Of a stretch of 64,000 nt of DNA, positions 8,689-17,790 are shown in pieces. Where the stretch lies: positions 1 to 64,000 of the forward strand of contig JAEUSM010000007.1 of assembly GCA_016788785.1 (NCBI GenBank). The letters run 5' to 3'. Source of the DNA: Candidatus Kapaibacterium sp. (GTDB taxonomy: Bacteria > Bacteroidota > Ignavibacteria > Kapaibacteriales > JAEUSM01). Position numbers and translations under genes: made by a program. Position 1 is the stretch's first letter. Each line of letters begins with the position of its first letter. The notes beneath the pieces are model-generated. The model did not search any database, had not been told where the DNA came from, and worked only from the letters and a program-made list of their open reading frames with translations.

Positions 8689-9296
8689 CCGCAGTATTTG
8701 ATACAAGTTCTTTACTTTCTTTAGTTCGATACTACCTACCCTTTGATAGTAACCAAATACTTTATTCGTTTGTAAAAGAAAAAATCCAAAATGGCGAATT
8801 TGTTATCATAGATGCAGTATTAGAAGAATGTGTAAAGACTGCTAAAGGAATTGTTATTACCTCATTGGATTTTTTAAATAATGCACAGTTTCTTAGTGAA
8901 AGTAAGACTCCACAAAACACGGAAAATGTATTACATAATTCACCACAAAAATTCCTACGAATGGTAGACAGTAATTTTATGAACAAACAATTGATGTCAG
9001 CAAAAAATCTTACTGAAACCGAAATAGAAAATACTAAAAACAAGTTTTTGGCTGATGCAGATTGTAGACAAATCATTTTTGCTTCAAATTTACTTCATAA
9101 AACTAAATCAGAATTTAATTTTCAAGGCGATAGACCCTCAGTAATAGTGGTTACTGAAGAAACAAACGTCAACAACGATAATAAGCTTTTCAAGAAGATA
9201 CCCGTTATTTGTGATTATTTAAATATTCCATGCACAACATTACCACAATTACTTCAAATGTACCCAGAAATTAATTTGAAGTTTGAATCTTTTTAA
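8685..9296 (+). CDS. PIN/DUF4411-like protein, putative toxin nuclease
   Basis: 203 residues from the ATG at 8685, which overlaps the stop of the ImmA gene by 4 nt. The N-terminus MTAVFDTSSLLSLVRYYLPFD matches the DUF4411/PIN pattern: a strand, a first catalytic Asp (Asp6), then aromatic-Pro-Phe-Asp. A second acidic site lies in VLEECVKTAKG, and later acids in LADADCRQIIFAS. A Thr-Glu-Glu motif (VVTEETN) near residue 160 resembles the third PIN acidic position. PIN proteins are metal-dependent RNases, commonly toxins. Partnered with an ImmA/IrrE protease this is a known toxin-antitoxin-like arrangement. The activity is inferred, not shown. Confidence 0.7.
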   Translation: MTAVFDTSSLLSLVRYYLPFDSNQILYSFVKEKIQNGEFVIIDAVLEECVKTAKGIVITSLDFLNNAQFLSESKTPQNTENVLHNSPQKFLRMVDSNFMNKQLMSAKNLTETEIENTKNKFLADADCRQIIFASNLLHKTKSEFNFQGDRPSVIVVTEETNVNNDNKLFKKIPVICDYLNIPCTTLPQLLQMYPEINLKFESF

Positions 9297-9407
9297 CAAC
9301 GACATTTGAATAGGATGGAAGAAATATGATAGAAATTTTTAAGTGCTTAGCTCAAAATAGATAATACAGAAAAATCTCAATTTTTATAAAACAGTTCGAA
9401 GGGTACG

Positions 9408-9917
9408 ATGATGGCGAAAATTAACTTTGAAATTGGTGACAGTTTTCAAAATGCAGTAAACTACGACTTAACCATTTTGTGTGGACACATTGGATTAAAC
9501 TCTTTGGGTGCTACTTACAAAGACTTCAAAAGGAATTACAATTTTAATGTTGAAAATCCTTTTTTGGATTTGGATAAAGTTTTTACTTTATACACAGAAA
9601 ACAAACAGATTGTATTTCTTAGTGAAAATGAGAATCATGGTATTAATGATTCGGAATTAGTTACACTTCTAATTGAAATTCTGACTAAAGCAAATTCTTT
9701 GGGAATTAAGAGTATTCTTTTTAATGGAGTTAGTAATATTGATAAGGGGATGAATACTCAAGATAATGTTGAAAGTGATGATAAAAGAGTTAGACTCATG
9801 GTTGAGTTTATCAAATTTTATTTAACAAATTTTCAAACAAGTATTACGGAATTCAACTTTATCGATTTGAAAGATTCATATACTAGATTGTATCCTAATT
9901 CTATTTATATCGATTAA
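9408..9917 (+). CDS. Hypothetical protein, possibly a divergent macro-domain fold
   Basis: The 169-residue protein has no close family that I recognise with certainty. The order of elements looks macro-domain-like. There is an opening INFEIGDSFQNA strand and turn, then DLTILCGHIGLNSLGATYKDFKRNY. A long helix (ELVTLLIEILTKANSLG) leads into strand IKSILFNGVSN and a polar loop, then a VRLMVEFIKFYL helix and strand ITEFNFIDL with a final YTRLYP. The classical Gly-rich ADP-ribose loop is not clear. It lies 111 nt downstream of the ImmA/PIN pair on the same strand, which would fit an accessory defence or stress role, but that is inference. The start could be either of two adjacent ATG codons. Confidence 0.45.
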   Translation: MMAKINFEIGDSFQNAVNYDLTILCGHIGLNSLGATYKDFKRNYNFNVENPFLDLDKVFTLYTENKQIVFLSENENHGINDSELVTLLIEILTKANSLGIKSILFNGVSNIDKGMNTQDNVESDDKRVRLMVEFIKFYLTNFQTSITEFNFIDLKDSYTRLYPNSIYID

Positions 9918-9984
9918 TTTAAGTTGATTAAGTACGGAATTCAAATTTCAAATATTATCATTTTCAGTAATTAATACTTATTCT

Positions 9985-10006
9985 GAGACGTAGCATACTA
10001 CGTCTC
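9985..10006. repeat. Dispersed palindrome, GAGACGTAG type
   Basis: GAGACGTAG and its exact complement flank a CATA centre, followed by TACA. The same 9-nt arm recurs at 57265-57286 with a CATG centre and in degenerate form at 57146-57167. Confidence 0.8.
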
Positions 10007-10140
10007 TACAGTTACTATACATTCAACTGAATCCCACTCCATTTGAGGGATACCATAGGTCGTTGAGCGAAGTCGAAGTGTGGCGAGATGGCTCATTTTG
10101 TACTTTATCTACGATGGGTTAAAATATCGCTAAATAAAGG

Positions 10141-10162
10141 AAGCCCTTTCAGGGCTTTTTTT
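10141..10162 (+). terminator. Possible terminator hairpin
   Basis: AAGCCCT / AGGGCTT stem with a TTC loop, followed by a T-run. It is 220 nt after the nearest + strand gene, so it may end a longer transcript or be one more of the dispersed hairpins here. Confidence 0.5.
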
Positions 10163-10211
10163 ATGCTATTATACTGTTCATTCTTCGTCCTGAAAGGACG
10201 TCTTTTTAAAG

Positions 10212-10231
10212 CATAGGGTTTTAACCCTATG
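10212..10231. repeat. Palindrome CATAGGGTT/AACCCTATG
   Basis: A perfect 9-bp inverted repeat with a 2-nt centre, in the same cluster as the CGTCCT/AGGACG hairpin at 10186-10200. Neither overlaps a gene. Confidence 0.7.
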
Positions 10232-10250
10232 ATGTTAATAAATACAATGA

Positions 10251-10266
10251 ACAGGTCTCGACCTGT
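10251..10266. repeat. Dispersed palindrome, ACAGGT core
   Basis: ACAGGT-CTCG-ACCTGT is followed by CCCTACA. On the minus strand this reads TGTAGGGACAGGT, sharing the TGTAG(G/A)G outer arm with the other dispersed palindromes but with a different core. Confidence 0.65.
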
Positions 10267-10290
10267 CCCTACAATTCAATCCCCTCCCCC

Positions 10291-10321
10291 CAAAAAAAAA
10301 TCCCCCTCTTTGGGAGGGGGA
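10291..10321 (-). terminator. Terminator of the lipoprotein gene
   Basis: On the minus strand a TCCCCCTC / GGAGGGGGA type hairpin with an AAAG-like loop is followed by nine U residues (the A-run 10292-10300). It starts 6 nt past the stop codon at 10327. Confidence 0.8.
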
Positions 10322-10326
10322 TGATA

Positions 10327-11106
10327 TTAGTTGTTGGTGTTGAGGGTTTGTCGGAAGCGTGGGAAGCTTTGTCCCGGAAGTGCTGGTGGTGCGTAATCGT
10401 TTCGCACGATTCCAACGCCATTTGCTACCCAAAAATACGATACAAATGTCAACGGAATTGGAGAACCTCCCGGCGTTAAAAATGCGTTAATCGTAAAAGT
10501 AACGGCGATTTTTTTCGTTTTGTATTCTTTGTTGTAGTAGGTAAGTGTTTCCTCTTTTTCAACTGCTCCACTTACGTTCACAACACCAGTTATAGGAGTA
10601 GGAACTCCGGCAATTGGGAAGGTTACATTGATTGTATCATTTGTAGAAATCACATACGATTGACCAATAGGACTTAATGGACGCAAATACTCCAACCAAC
10701 GAGGATTCGATGGCGGAATAGAATTTTGCGGAATGATATCTCCGAGCAAATCGGCAACACTATTGATATACAAAAAGTAATTTCCGTTTTGTGCTGCATA
10801 AATTGCCGTGTCTTTTCCAGCCGTTGCTGGAGAATTAGCACCAGGAACAGTTTCAGTTTCTAATAAATATCCTGATTTCCCTAATAGTGTTACATTTGAG
10901 ATAATCCTTTTATTCAACTGACCAATTTGGAAATATCCAGCTTCGGTTGTAGTGGTATCTTGATAATAATCGTATGTCCATTTTGTACCAACTGTTGTTG
11001 GATAGGTATATACTTCATCTTTTGGGACGACAGGATCGTCAGAACAAGAGCTAAGAGCTACTGATGCTATTGCAATGAATAGCAAACGAAAGGTAAATTT
11101 CATCAT
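10327..11106 (-). CDS. Putative lipoprotein (hypothetical)
   Basis: The 259-residue product begins with a lipoprotein signal peptide: MMKFTFRLLFIAIASV followed by the lipobox LSSC, giving lipidation at Cys21. The following residues SDDPVVPKDE make a short acidic linker. The mature domain begins YTYPTTVGTKWTYDYYQD, a start seen in many Bacteroidota lipoproteins of unknown role. It is largely beta-structure, with Pro-rich turns near the C-terminus (PGGSPIPL). It lies 21 nt after the thioredoxin-like gene, so the two may share a transcript. Probable location is the outer or inner membrane, periplasmic or surface face. No function recognised. Confidence 0.75.
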   Translation of the reverse strand: MMKFTFRLLFIAIASVALSSCSDDPVVPKDEVYTYPTTVGTKWTYDYYQDTTTTEAGYFQIGQLNKRIISNVTLLGKSGYLLETETVPGANSPATAGKDTAIYAAQNGNYFLYINSVADLLGDIIPQNSIPPSNPRWLEYLRPLSPIGQSYVISTNDTINVTFPIAGVPTPITGVVNVSGAVEKEETLTYYNKEYKTKKIAVTFTINAFLTPGGSPIPLTFVSYFWVANGVGIVRNDYAPPALPGQSFPRFRQTLNTNN

Positions 11107-11127
11107 TTTTCTTTCAAATATTGTACA

Positions 11128-11679
11128 TTATTTCCATTTAATTCCACAGCCTATACTTGGTTTTTGGTCTGTGGATACTTCAAGTCCTTCAAGCAAAGAA
11201 TCTAACGCATTTGTTAACGATTCGCCAGTAACAGGAATAGTATTTCCGGGACGAGAATCATCGAATTGACCACGATAGACTAATTTGTTTTCACCATCAA
11301 AGATATAAAAATCGGGAGTACAAGCAGCTCGAAAGGTACGAGCAACTTCTTGCGTTTCATCAAAAAGAAAAGGGAATGGATAGCCAAATTCCTCAACGTC
11401 TTTTTTCATAAATTCAGGACCATCTTGCGGATAATTCACAATATCGTTAGAATTTATCGCAATGAAAGAAACTCCGCGATCAGTATATTCTTGTGCAACA
11501 GCAGCCAAAGTTGGTTTCAAACGAATCACAAACGGGCAATGATTGCAAATAAACATCACAACCGTTCCAACAGATGAGGCTAAATCGTTAAACGAACGTT
11601 TCTGACCTGTTACAGCATCAAGCAACGTAAAATTGGGTGCAATTGTTCCCAAAGGGAGCATAGTGGATTGTTCTGCCAT
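11128..11679 (-). CDS. Thioredoxin-like (AhpC/TSA-type) protein
   Basis: The 183-residue protein has a thioredoxin-fold redoxin domain. It begins GTIAPNFTLLDAVTGQKRSFNDL. The active region is the sequence CNHCPFV (a CxxC) after the VVMFI strand. The conserved cis-Pro appears in ACTPDFYIFD, with GQFDDSRPGNT following, and the tail PSIGCGIKWK is a hallmark of this subfamily. There is no signal peptide, so it is probably cytoplasmic. The family is widespread in bacteria, but its partner is not defined. It is transcribed with the downstream lipoprotein gene and starts 27 nt after the prolyl aminopeptidase stop. Confidence 0.9.
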   Translation of the reverse strand: MAEQSTMLPLGTIAPNFTLLDAVTGQKRSFNDLASSVGTVVMFICNHCPFVIRLKPTLAAVAQEYTDRGVSFIAINSNDIVNYPQDGPEFMKKDVEEFGYPFPFLFDETQEVARTFRAACTPDFYIFDGENKLVYRGQFDDSRPGNTIPVTGESLTNALDSLLEGLEVSTDQKPSIGCGIKWK

Positions 11680-11706
11680 AGTAAAATTAATAGGTGATTG
11701 AAATAC

Positions 11707-12660
11707 TTATTTCCAAACGTCTTTAAAGACGTTTGTCGCAGAAATTAGTTCAGCAGCAATACCATCTTCCATAGCAGAATGCCCAGCATCAGGCACTATT
11801 ACCAATTTTGCTTCTGGAAACGCCTTGTGCAAATCCCAAGCAGAAGTCATCGGACAGACCATATCATAACGCCCTTGCACGATAACCGTCGGAATATGGC
11901 GAATCTCACGAATATTTTCAAGAATAAAATCAGGATTGTCAAAAAAAATCTTGTTGATAAAATAATGACATTCAATACGAGCAAATGCCAATGCTAACTC
12001 AGGATTGTCAAATTCTTCCACATTTTCAGGGCTATAGAGCAATTTTGACGTTGCTGCTTCCCATTTACTCCATGCTTTTGCAGCTTCCAATCGAGTTTCA
12101 GCGATTGGCGAAGTAAGTCGTTTGTAGAAAGCACTGACCATATCATGTTGTTCTGAAGCAGGAATAACTCGCACATAGTCTTCCCAATAGTCAGGATACA
12201 CAAATGACGCACCCTTTTGGTAAAACCACTCAATTTCGTGCGGACGGCATAAAAATATACCACGCAGAATAAGTGCCTTCACTCGATTTGGATGCGAAAT
12301 TGCATAAGTCAATGCCAATGTTGACCCCCATGAACCACCAAAAACCGACCATTTGTCGATACCTAAATGCTCACGAAGTTGTTCAATATCGCTCACCAAA
12401 TGCCACGTCGTATTATCTGTAAGCTCGGCATGAGGAGTGGATTTGCCACAACCACGCTGATCGAAAAGAATAATTCTATAAAATTCTGGGTCAAAAAACT
12501 GTCTAATTTTAGGAATAATTCCCCCACCAGGTCCACCATGGAGAAATACAATTGGTTTGCCATTTTTGTTGCCACATTCCTCATAATACATTGTATGAAG
12601 TTCCGAAACGTCTATAAACCCTGAAGCGTACGGTTCAATTTTAGGATAATATTCTGCCAT
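11707..12660 (-). CDS. pip: Prolyl aminopeptidase (proline iminopeptidase)
   Basis: An alpha/beta hydrolase that removes N-terminal proline from peptides in the cytoplasm. 317 residues from the ATG at 12660 (MAEYYPKIEPYASG); an upstream in-frame start would add 15 unconserved residues. Visible motifs are the oxyanion loop FLHGGPGGG, the DQRGCGKS motif specific to this family, the nucleophile Ser in GGSWGS, the acid in QGRYDMVCP, and the catalytic His in DAGHSAME. A Bacteroidota-type promoter precedes it. It heads the unit that continues into the thioredoxin-like and lipoprotein genes. Confidence 0.95.
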   Translation of the reverse strand: MAEYYPKIEPYASGFIDVSELHTMYYEECGNKNGKPIVFLHGGPGGGIIPKIRQFFDPEFYRIILFDQRGCGKSTPHAELTDNTTWHLVSDIEQLREHLGIDKWSVFGGSWGSTLALTYAISHPNRVKALILRGIFLCRPHEIEWFYQKGASFVYPDYWEDYVRVIPASEQHDMVSAFYKRLTSPIAETRLEAAKAWSKWEAATSKLLYSPENVEEFDNPELALAFARIECHYFINKIFFDNPDFILENIREIRHIPTVIVQGRYDMVCPMTSAWDLHKAFPEAKLVIVPDAGHSAMEDGIAAELISATNVFKDVWK

Positions 12661-12702
12661 TTGTCTACCTCTTGTTTTACCAAATTTTATCGTTAGAAAC
12701 TG

Positions 12703-12733
12703 CAAAGATATAAACTTTTCGTAACTCTACAAT
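12703..12733 (-). promoter_or_regulatory. Promoter for pip
   Basis: On the minus strand ATTG (12730-12733), a 19-nt spacer and TATCTTTG (12703-12710) fit the Bacteroidota -33/-7 consensus, about 43 nt before the pip ATG. In the divergent direction a TATTTTTG element at 12752-12759 could serve the metallophosphoesterase gene, but its -33 spacing is poor. Confidence 0.6.
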
Positions 12734-12781
12734 TTGTAGAGATAAAAAGAGTATTTTTGTTGAAAACCACTTTGGAATATT

Positions 12782-14026
12782 ATGCCAATACCAACCATTG
12801 TCTTCTTCATTTCTCTGCTGATTTTTATCCTTGCAGACTATTACCTCTACCGCCGATTTACTCATTATGTTACATCGAGAAACTGGCACCCACTTCTGCA
12901 CAAATCCTACTTCGTTATCGGCTCAATTTCTATCATTTTCCTTGTATGGGTGGGATTAGAACGCTTACTGTTACCAATGCTCACAAAACCTGCCTTGGTG
13001 ATGAATTCATTTTTGGCTATATGGTACGTACCAAAACTATTGATAGTTCCTATTTTGCTCATCATTGATGGTATTCAATGGTTAGTAAAAAAATGGTTCC
13101 ATTCAAAAATTGACGTTACTCCTGCAGAAATTGAACCACAACAACAAGAAATTCCAGCTCGTAGAAAATTTGTGCAAAATCTTGGTTGGGCATCAATCGG
13201 AGCTCCATTTGTGCTGGTTTCAAATGGTGTTTTACGTGAGTCAATTGATTTTCAAACGGAAAACGTCACTTTACACCTACCAAATTTGCCTCGCCAATTT
13301 GAGGGATTTACTATCGCACAAATTTCTGACATTCATGCAGGTTCATTTTATAACGACAAACCAATGCAAGAAATTCGTCGCATCACCCATTCGTTACGCC
13401 CAGATTTGATAGTAATGACTGGTGATTTTGTAAACTTTGCGACAGAAGAAATCGAAAAAATCACCCACGAATTAGGAAAATTTTCTGCTCCATTTGGAGT
13501 GAAAGGTTCGCTTGGCAATCATGATCACTATATGAATTGGCAAAATCATTTGTTGCTCAGAAAAGCAATTCGCGATACTGGAGTTGATTTGTTGGTCAAT
13601 CAACATCGCAAATTTTCTGTTGATGGAGCAACCTTGCAACTTGCTGGAATTGATAATGTTGGGTTTAAACAAAATTTTGGTAATCTTCCCGTTGCAATGG
13701 ATGGTCTTTCACCAGAAAACCCAACCATACTTTTGGCACATGACCCCACATTTTGGGATAAAAGTGTGGTAGGAAAAGCTCCTATTGATTTGATGCTTTC
13801 GGGTCATACACACGGTGGACAAGTAGCGTTTCACTTTTTAGGGAATGAACTGTCTGTCATCAGAATGGTATACGATCAGTGGGCAGGATTATACACCAAA
13901 GGTGACCAACATTTGTATATCAATCGTGGTGCTGGAACTACAGGTCCTCCAATCAGAATTGGAGTTCCACCAGAGATTACGTATATTACACTCAAAAAAG
14001 CACAAAAATTTGCTTCAAAAGCGTAA
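12782..14026 (+). CDS. Membrane-anchored calcineurin-like metallophosphoesterase
   Basis: The 414-residue protein has about three hydrophobic segments in the first ~100 residues, then a cytoplasmic or periplasmic linker with RRKFVQNLG (a twin-arginine-like motif) at about residue 120. The catalytic domain runs from ~170. The dinuclear metal motifs appear in order: ISDIHAG, TGDFVNF, GNHDHY, LAHDP and SGHTHGGQ. This is the YkuE/LpxG-like group, which hydrolyses lipid-linked or other phosphoesters at the membrane. The substrate is unknown. It is followed after 5 nt by murQ, so they are probably co-transcribed. Confidence 0.88.
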   Translation: MPIPTIVFFISLLIFILADYYLYRRFTHYVTSRNWHPLLHKSYFVIGSISIIFLVWVGLERLLLPMLTKPALVMNSFLAIWYVPKLLIVPILLIIDGIQWLVKKWFHSKIDVTPAEIEPQQQEIPARRKFVQNLGWASIGAPFVLVSNGVLRESIDFQTENVTLHLPNLPRQFEGFTIAQISDIHAGSFYNDKPMQEIRRITHSLRPDLIVMTGDFVNFATEEIEKITHELGKFSAPFGVKGSLGNHDHYMNWQNHLLLRKAIRDTGVDLLVNQHRKFSVDGATLQLAGIDNVGFKQNFGNLPVAMDGLSPENPTILLAHDPTFWDKSVVGKAPIDLMLSGHTHGGQVAFHFLGNELSVIRMVYDQWAGLYTKGDQHLYINRGAGTTGPPIRIGVPPEITYITLKKAQKFASKA

Positions 14027-14031
14027 AAACT

Positions 14032-14964
14032 ATGTCCGAACTCTATTCTCTCATTCGATCGTTACCGACTGAACAACGCAATCCAAATACTGCGACCATT
14101 GACGAAATGTCAATTGAAGAAGCATTGAATGCCATGAATGTTGAGGATAAAACAGTTGCATTTGCAGTAGAAAAAGAAATTCCCTATATCAAAAAAGCCA
14201 TAGAAAAAGTCGTCACAAGTTTTCGTAATGGCGGTCGATTACTCTACGTAGGAGCAGGAACTTCTGGGAGATTGGGAATAGTTGATGCAAGTGAATGCCC
14301 ACCGACATTTGGCTCTGACCCAATGATGGTGCAAGGAATCATTGCCGGTGGAACAAGTGCTATTTTTCAAGCCGTAGAAGGTGCTGAGGACTCTTTCGAA
14401 TTGGGGCAACTGGCTATGATTGATTTGAATGTTACTCACAACGATACAATTTGTGGCATTGCAGCTTCAGGAAGAACACCCTTTGTTTTGGGAGCATTGG
14501 AAGAGGCGTCAAGTCGTGGTGCAACGACTATATTCATAACCACCTCTACTCGTGAAGCGATTGCCCCATTAGGCATGACATTAGATGTTATCATTGCTCC
14601 GTATGTAGGTCCGGAAGTTGTGGCAGGTTCTACGAGATTGAAGTCAGGTACTGCTCAAAAAATGGTGTTGAATATGCTGACGACCATTTCAATGATTCAA
14701 ATTGGTAAAACCTACGGGAATGTGATGGTGGATTTGCAACTTTCCAACCAAAAATTGATTGAACGTGCAAAAAACATTCTTGTAACCTTAGGTGGTGTGT
14801 CGTACGATGAGGCTGGTAATTACCTCACTTCAGCGAATAACCATGTTAAAACTGCCTTGGTAATGATACTTGCAAACGTTGATGCCGCTACTGCATCAGG
14901 TGCATTAACGGCATCACAAGGAAAAATCAAAGTAGCAATTTCACAATTGCAATTAACAAAATAA
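14032..14964 (+). CDS. murQ: N-acetylmuramic acid 6-phosphate etherase
   Basis: MurQ cleaves the lactyl ether of MurNAc-6-phosphate to GlcNAc-6-phosphate in peptidoglycan recycling. The 310-residue length is typical. The SIS sugar-phosphate fold shows GGRLLYVGAGTSGRLGIVDA and the conserved ECPPTFG next to it. The catalytic Glu is expected in the VEGAEDSF region, with the second half carrying GTAQKMVLNMLTT and YGNVMVDLQ. It overlaps no neighbour but its stop lies only 7 nt from the convergent gyrA stop, leaving no room for a separate terminator. Confidence 0.96.
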   Translation: MSELYSLIRSLPTEQRNPNTATIDEMSIEEALNAMNVEDKTVAFAVEKEIPYIKKAIEKVVTSFRNGGRLLYVGAGTSGRLGIVDASECPPTFGSDPMMVQGIIAGGTSAIFQAVEGAEDSFELGQLAMIDLNVTHNDTICGIAASGRTPFVLGALEEASSRGATTIFITTSTREAIAPLGMTLDVIIAPYVGPEVVAGSTRLKSGTAQKMVLNMLTTISMIQIGKTYGNVMVDLQLSNQKLIERAKNILVTLGGVSYDEAGNYLTSANNHVKTALVMILANVDAATASGALTASQGKIKVAISQLQLTK

Positions 14965-14971
14965 CCCGTAA

Positions 14972-17656
14972 TTATTCATCAAACAGTCCAAACCCTTTGT
15001 TCTTATCCTGATTTTTTTGGGTAAGAGTAATTGGTCGAATTGACGTAATTGTTGGCACAATTGGTTTAGGAGTTTCTTTAGGAATATCCATAAGAGATTG
15101 TTCAAAATCACTTACCATTGGCTCGATATTCTGTGGTTCAAATTGTAATGGGTCAGTTGTTGGAACATGCGGTTTTGGTTCGTCATCATTGTCCAAACCA
15201 TCATCTTCATCATGAATAACCACCACCATAGTCACCAACGGATCAACGCCTGAAACTGGGACGATTTGCGTACCATGAATAACGCTTCCTTTTTTACCGA
15301 TTTGCGAGAGTTCGTAGCGTTGAACATCATTTTTCGAAGAAATGGTAATCAAATCTTCCGAATCATTCACAGCTACTATACCAATAACATCACCAGTTTT
15401 CGGTGACAATTGTAAACTCTTTACTCCTTTTGCACCACGTCTTGTTAAACGGATATCTTCGTATTCGGATCGTTTTCCTATTCCTCGTTCACTAAGCACT
15501 AACAATTGAACATCACCACGTTTGATATCAATTGCCGAAACAACTTCATCAGTATCATCAAGATTAATACCGATAACGCCTGTTGCTTGACGTCCCATAG
15601 GTCTAACTTCGGTTTCGCGGAATCGACAAGCCATCCCTTTTTTCGTACCAAGAATGATATCACACTCACCATTAGTCATCGATGCACCGATTAACGTATC
15701 ATCATCGCCCAAATCAACAGCAATCACACCATTTGCACGAACATTGGCAAATGCAGAAAGCGTTACGCGTTTGACTGTACCATTCTTCGTTGAGAAGAAG
15801 ATATAAGCATCATCAACAAATTCTTTTACTGGGAAGCAAGAGATAATTTTCTCATTAGAATCTTTTTGAATACAATTGGCAATGGAACGCCCTTTTGTGC
15901 TTTTACCTCCTTCCGGCAAATCAAATATTTTGACGCGATAACACCTACCCTTGTCAGTGAAAAAGAGTAAGAAGTTGTGGGTCGTGGTTGCAAAAATGTA
16001 TTGCAAAAAGTCGTCAGGATTCATTGCATTTTTTGTGGACTTACTTGATTTGTAATTTCGCATTGGAGTCCGCTTGATAAGTCCTTGATGGGTCATAGTC
16101 ACCACCACATCTTCATTTGCAATGGTATCCTCAAACTTCATTTCGGTTGTATCGTAAAGAATCTCAGTTCGTCGGTCATCGCCATATTGTTTGGTGATTG
16201 CTTCCAATTCTTCTACAAGAATATGCAATTGTAGCTCTTTTGATGATAAGATTGAACGTAAACGTTTGATTTCTTTAAGTAAGGCGGTATATTCATTCGC
16301 AATTTTTTCACGTTCTAAAGAAGTCAAACGTTGCAAACGAAGTTCCAAAATCGCTTTGGCTTGTAGTTCACTCAGCTCAAATGACGCTTGAAGTTTTGTG
16401 GAAGCGTCGGCAATACTTTCCGCTTTTTTGATAATTGCAACAATTTCGTCTATGCGTTCTGACGCAATTTTTTTGGAACCTTCGAGTACTGCACCACCAA
16501 ATACTTTCAGATACCCTTCCAAAATATGTGCACGTTTTTCTGCAGCATTGAGGTCGAATTTTGTACGTTTGACAATTACGTCAATACGATGTTCCACATA
16601 CGCTGAAATGAGTTCTTTGAGGGTGAAAATCTTAGGTCTTCCGTTTTGTAGCGCCAAAAGAATTACGCCAAAGGTCTGTTGCAATTGCGAATGTTTGAAT
16701 AGCGCGTTCAGTACCACTTTTGATTTGGCATCTTTTTTCAATTCAATCACCAATCGCATACCATCACGGTCGGATTCATCACGAATATCGGAAATTCCAT
16801 CAAGCACTTTTTGTCTTGTTAGTGATGCAATTTTCTCGATAAGGGTGGTTTTGTTCACCTGATAAGGAATTTCAGAAATAATGATAGATTCTCTACCAGA
16901 TTTAGACTTTTCAATGGATACTCTTGCCCGAATGACAATCTTTCCACGCCCTGTTTTATATGCATCTGCAACACCATTATATCCATAAATTATACCACCA
17001 GTAGGAAAATCTGGGGCTTTTACATGCGTAACCAATTCATCGATTGTTATTTCAGGATTTGCAATGAAAGCCTTGATACCTTCCGTAATTTCTTTGAGGT
17101 TATGCGGTGGAATATTCGTCGCCATCCCAACAGCTATACCACCAGCTCCATTCACCAACAGCGTTGGTAAAACTGTTGGCAATACCGTTGGTTCTTCCAA
17201 AGAATCGTCAAAATTTGCACGAAAATCAACTGTTTGTTTGTCAATATCTCGTAATACATCCAACGCCGGTGTTGCAAAACGAACTTCTGTATAACGCATC
17301 GCAGCTGGAGGATCGCCATCAATAGAACCAAAATTTCCCTGTCCATCTACCAATGGATATCGCATTGACCAAGGTTGTGCCAAACGCACCAATGCATCGT
17401 AAACAGCCGTATCACCGTGAGGGTGATATTTCCCCAAAACTTCCCCAACCAAACGTGCTGATTTTTTGTGCGGTTTGGTAGGATCCATTCCCAATTCAGA
17501 CATTGCGTACAAAATTCTTCTGTGAACTGGTTTCAAGCCATCACGAACATCAGGTAATGCTCGAGAAACAATAACCGACATAGAATAATCTAAATAGGAG
17601 GATTTCATTTCGTCTTCCATCAACACAGGAAGAATTTTTTCGCTTAGTAATGCCAT
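14972..17656 (-). CDS. gyrA: DNA gyrase subunit A
   Basis: GyrA is the breakage-reunion subunit of DNA gyrase. 894 residues. The N-terminal winged-helix/tower region has [19 protein letters not shown], the quinolone region [17 protein letters not shown] (Thr at the Ser83-equivalent), and the catalytic Tyr in [10 protein letters not shown]. The C-terminal pinwheel includes [10 protein letters not shown], a variant of the GyrA box that separates gyrase from topo IV, which supports GyrA over ParC. The last ~80 residues are an acidic, Pro-rich tail ([15 protein letters not shown]) beyond the usual end. A TATTTTTG -7 element lies at 17710-17717 but lacks a good -33 partner. gyrB is not in this window. 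Confidence 0.95.
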   Translation of the reverse strand: MALLSEKILPVLMEDEMKSSYLDYSMSVIVSRALPDVRDGLKPVHRRILYAMSELGMDPTKPHKKSARLVGEVLGKYHPHGDTAVYDALVRLAQPWSMRYPLVDGQGNFGSIDGDPPAAMRYTEVRFATPALDVLRDIDKQTVDFRANFDDSLEEPTVLPTVLPTLLVNGAGGIAVGMATNIPPHNLKEITEGIKAFIANPEITIDELVTHVKAPDFPTGGIIYGYNGVADAYKTGRGKIVIRARVSIEKSKSGRESIIISEIPYQVNKTTLIEKIASLTRQKVLDGISDIRDESDRDGMRLVIELKKDAKSKVVLNALFKHSQLQQTFGVILLALQNGRPKIFTLKELISAYVEHRIDVIVKRTKFDLNAAEKRAHILEGYLKVFGGAVLEGSKKIASERIDEIVAIIKKAESIADASTKLQASFELSELQAKAILELRLQRLTSLEREKIANEYTALLKEIKRLRSILSSKELQLHILVEELEAITKQYGDDRRTEILYDTTEMKFEDTIANEDVVVTMTHQGLIKRTPMRNYKSSKSTKNAMNPDDFLQYIFATTTHNFLLFFTDKGRCYRVKIFDLPEGGKSTKGRSIANCIQKDSNEKIISCFPVKEFVDDAYIFFSTKNGTVKRVTLSAFANVRANGVIAVDLGDDDTLIGASMTNGECDIILGTKKGMACRFRETEVRPMGRQATGVIGINLDDTDEVVSAIDIKRGDVQLLVLSERGIGKRSEYEDIRLTRRGAKGVKSLQLSPKTGDVIGIVAVNDSEDLITISSKNDVQRYELSQIGKKGSVIHGTQIVPVSGVDPLVTMVVVIHDEDDGLDNDDEPKPHVPTTDPLQFEPQNIEPMVSDFEQSLMDIPKETPKPIVPTITSIRPITLTQKNQDKNKGFGLFDE

Positions 17657-17721
17657 ATATCGAATTGAAAATTTATGGTTTTGGGATACGACGTTCTATT
17701 TTTTCATCACAAAAATACAAA

Positions 17722-17748
17722 AAAAAGGTATGGAGACCATACCTTTTT
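17722..17748 (-). terminator. Bidirectional-looking terminator after the metzincin gene
   Basis: A 12-bp stem (AAAAAGGTATGG / CCATACCTTTTT) with an AGA loop and A/T runs on both sides. It lies between the metzincin stop (17791) and the gyrA start (17656), both on the minus strand. Confidence 0.8.
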
Positions 17749-17790
17749 ACAAAAATTAAGAAACTTTTTTCATTTGTTAATTAATGACTC

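Larger units (their letters stand above)
9918..10326. other. Intergenic region rich in short inverted repeats
   Basis: 409 nt without a gene, between convergent units. Short perfect or near-perfect palindromes lie at 9985-10006, 10141-10157, 10186-10200, 10212-10231 and 10251-10266. A cassette reading GTTGAGCGAAGTCGAAGTG lies at about 10061-10079; related wording (GAGCGTAGCCGAAGTG) recurs near 57370. The 3' end carries the terminator of the minus-strand lipoprotein gene. I see no open frame of coding character. Confidence 0.8.
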
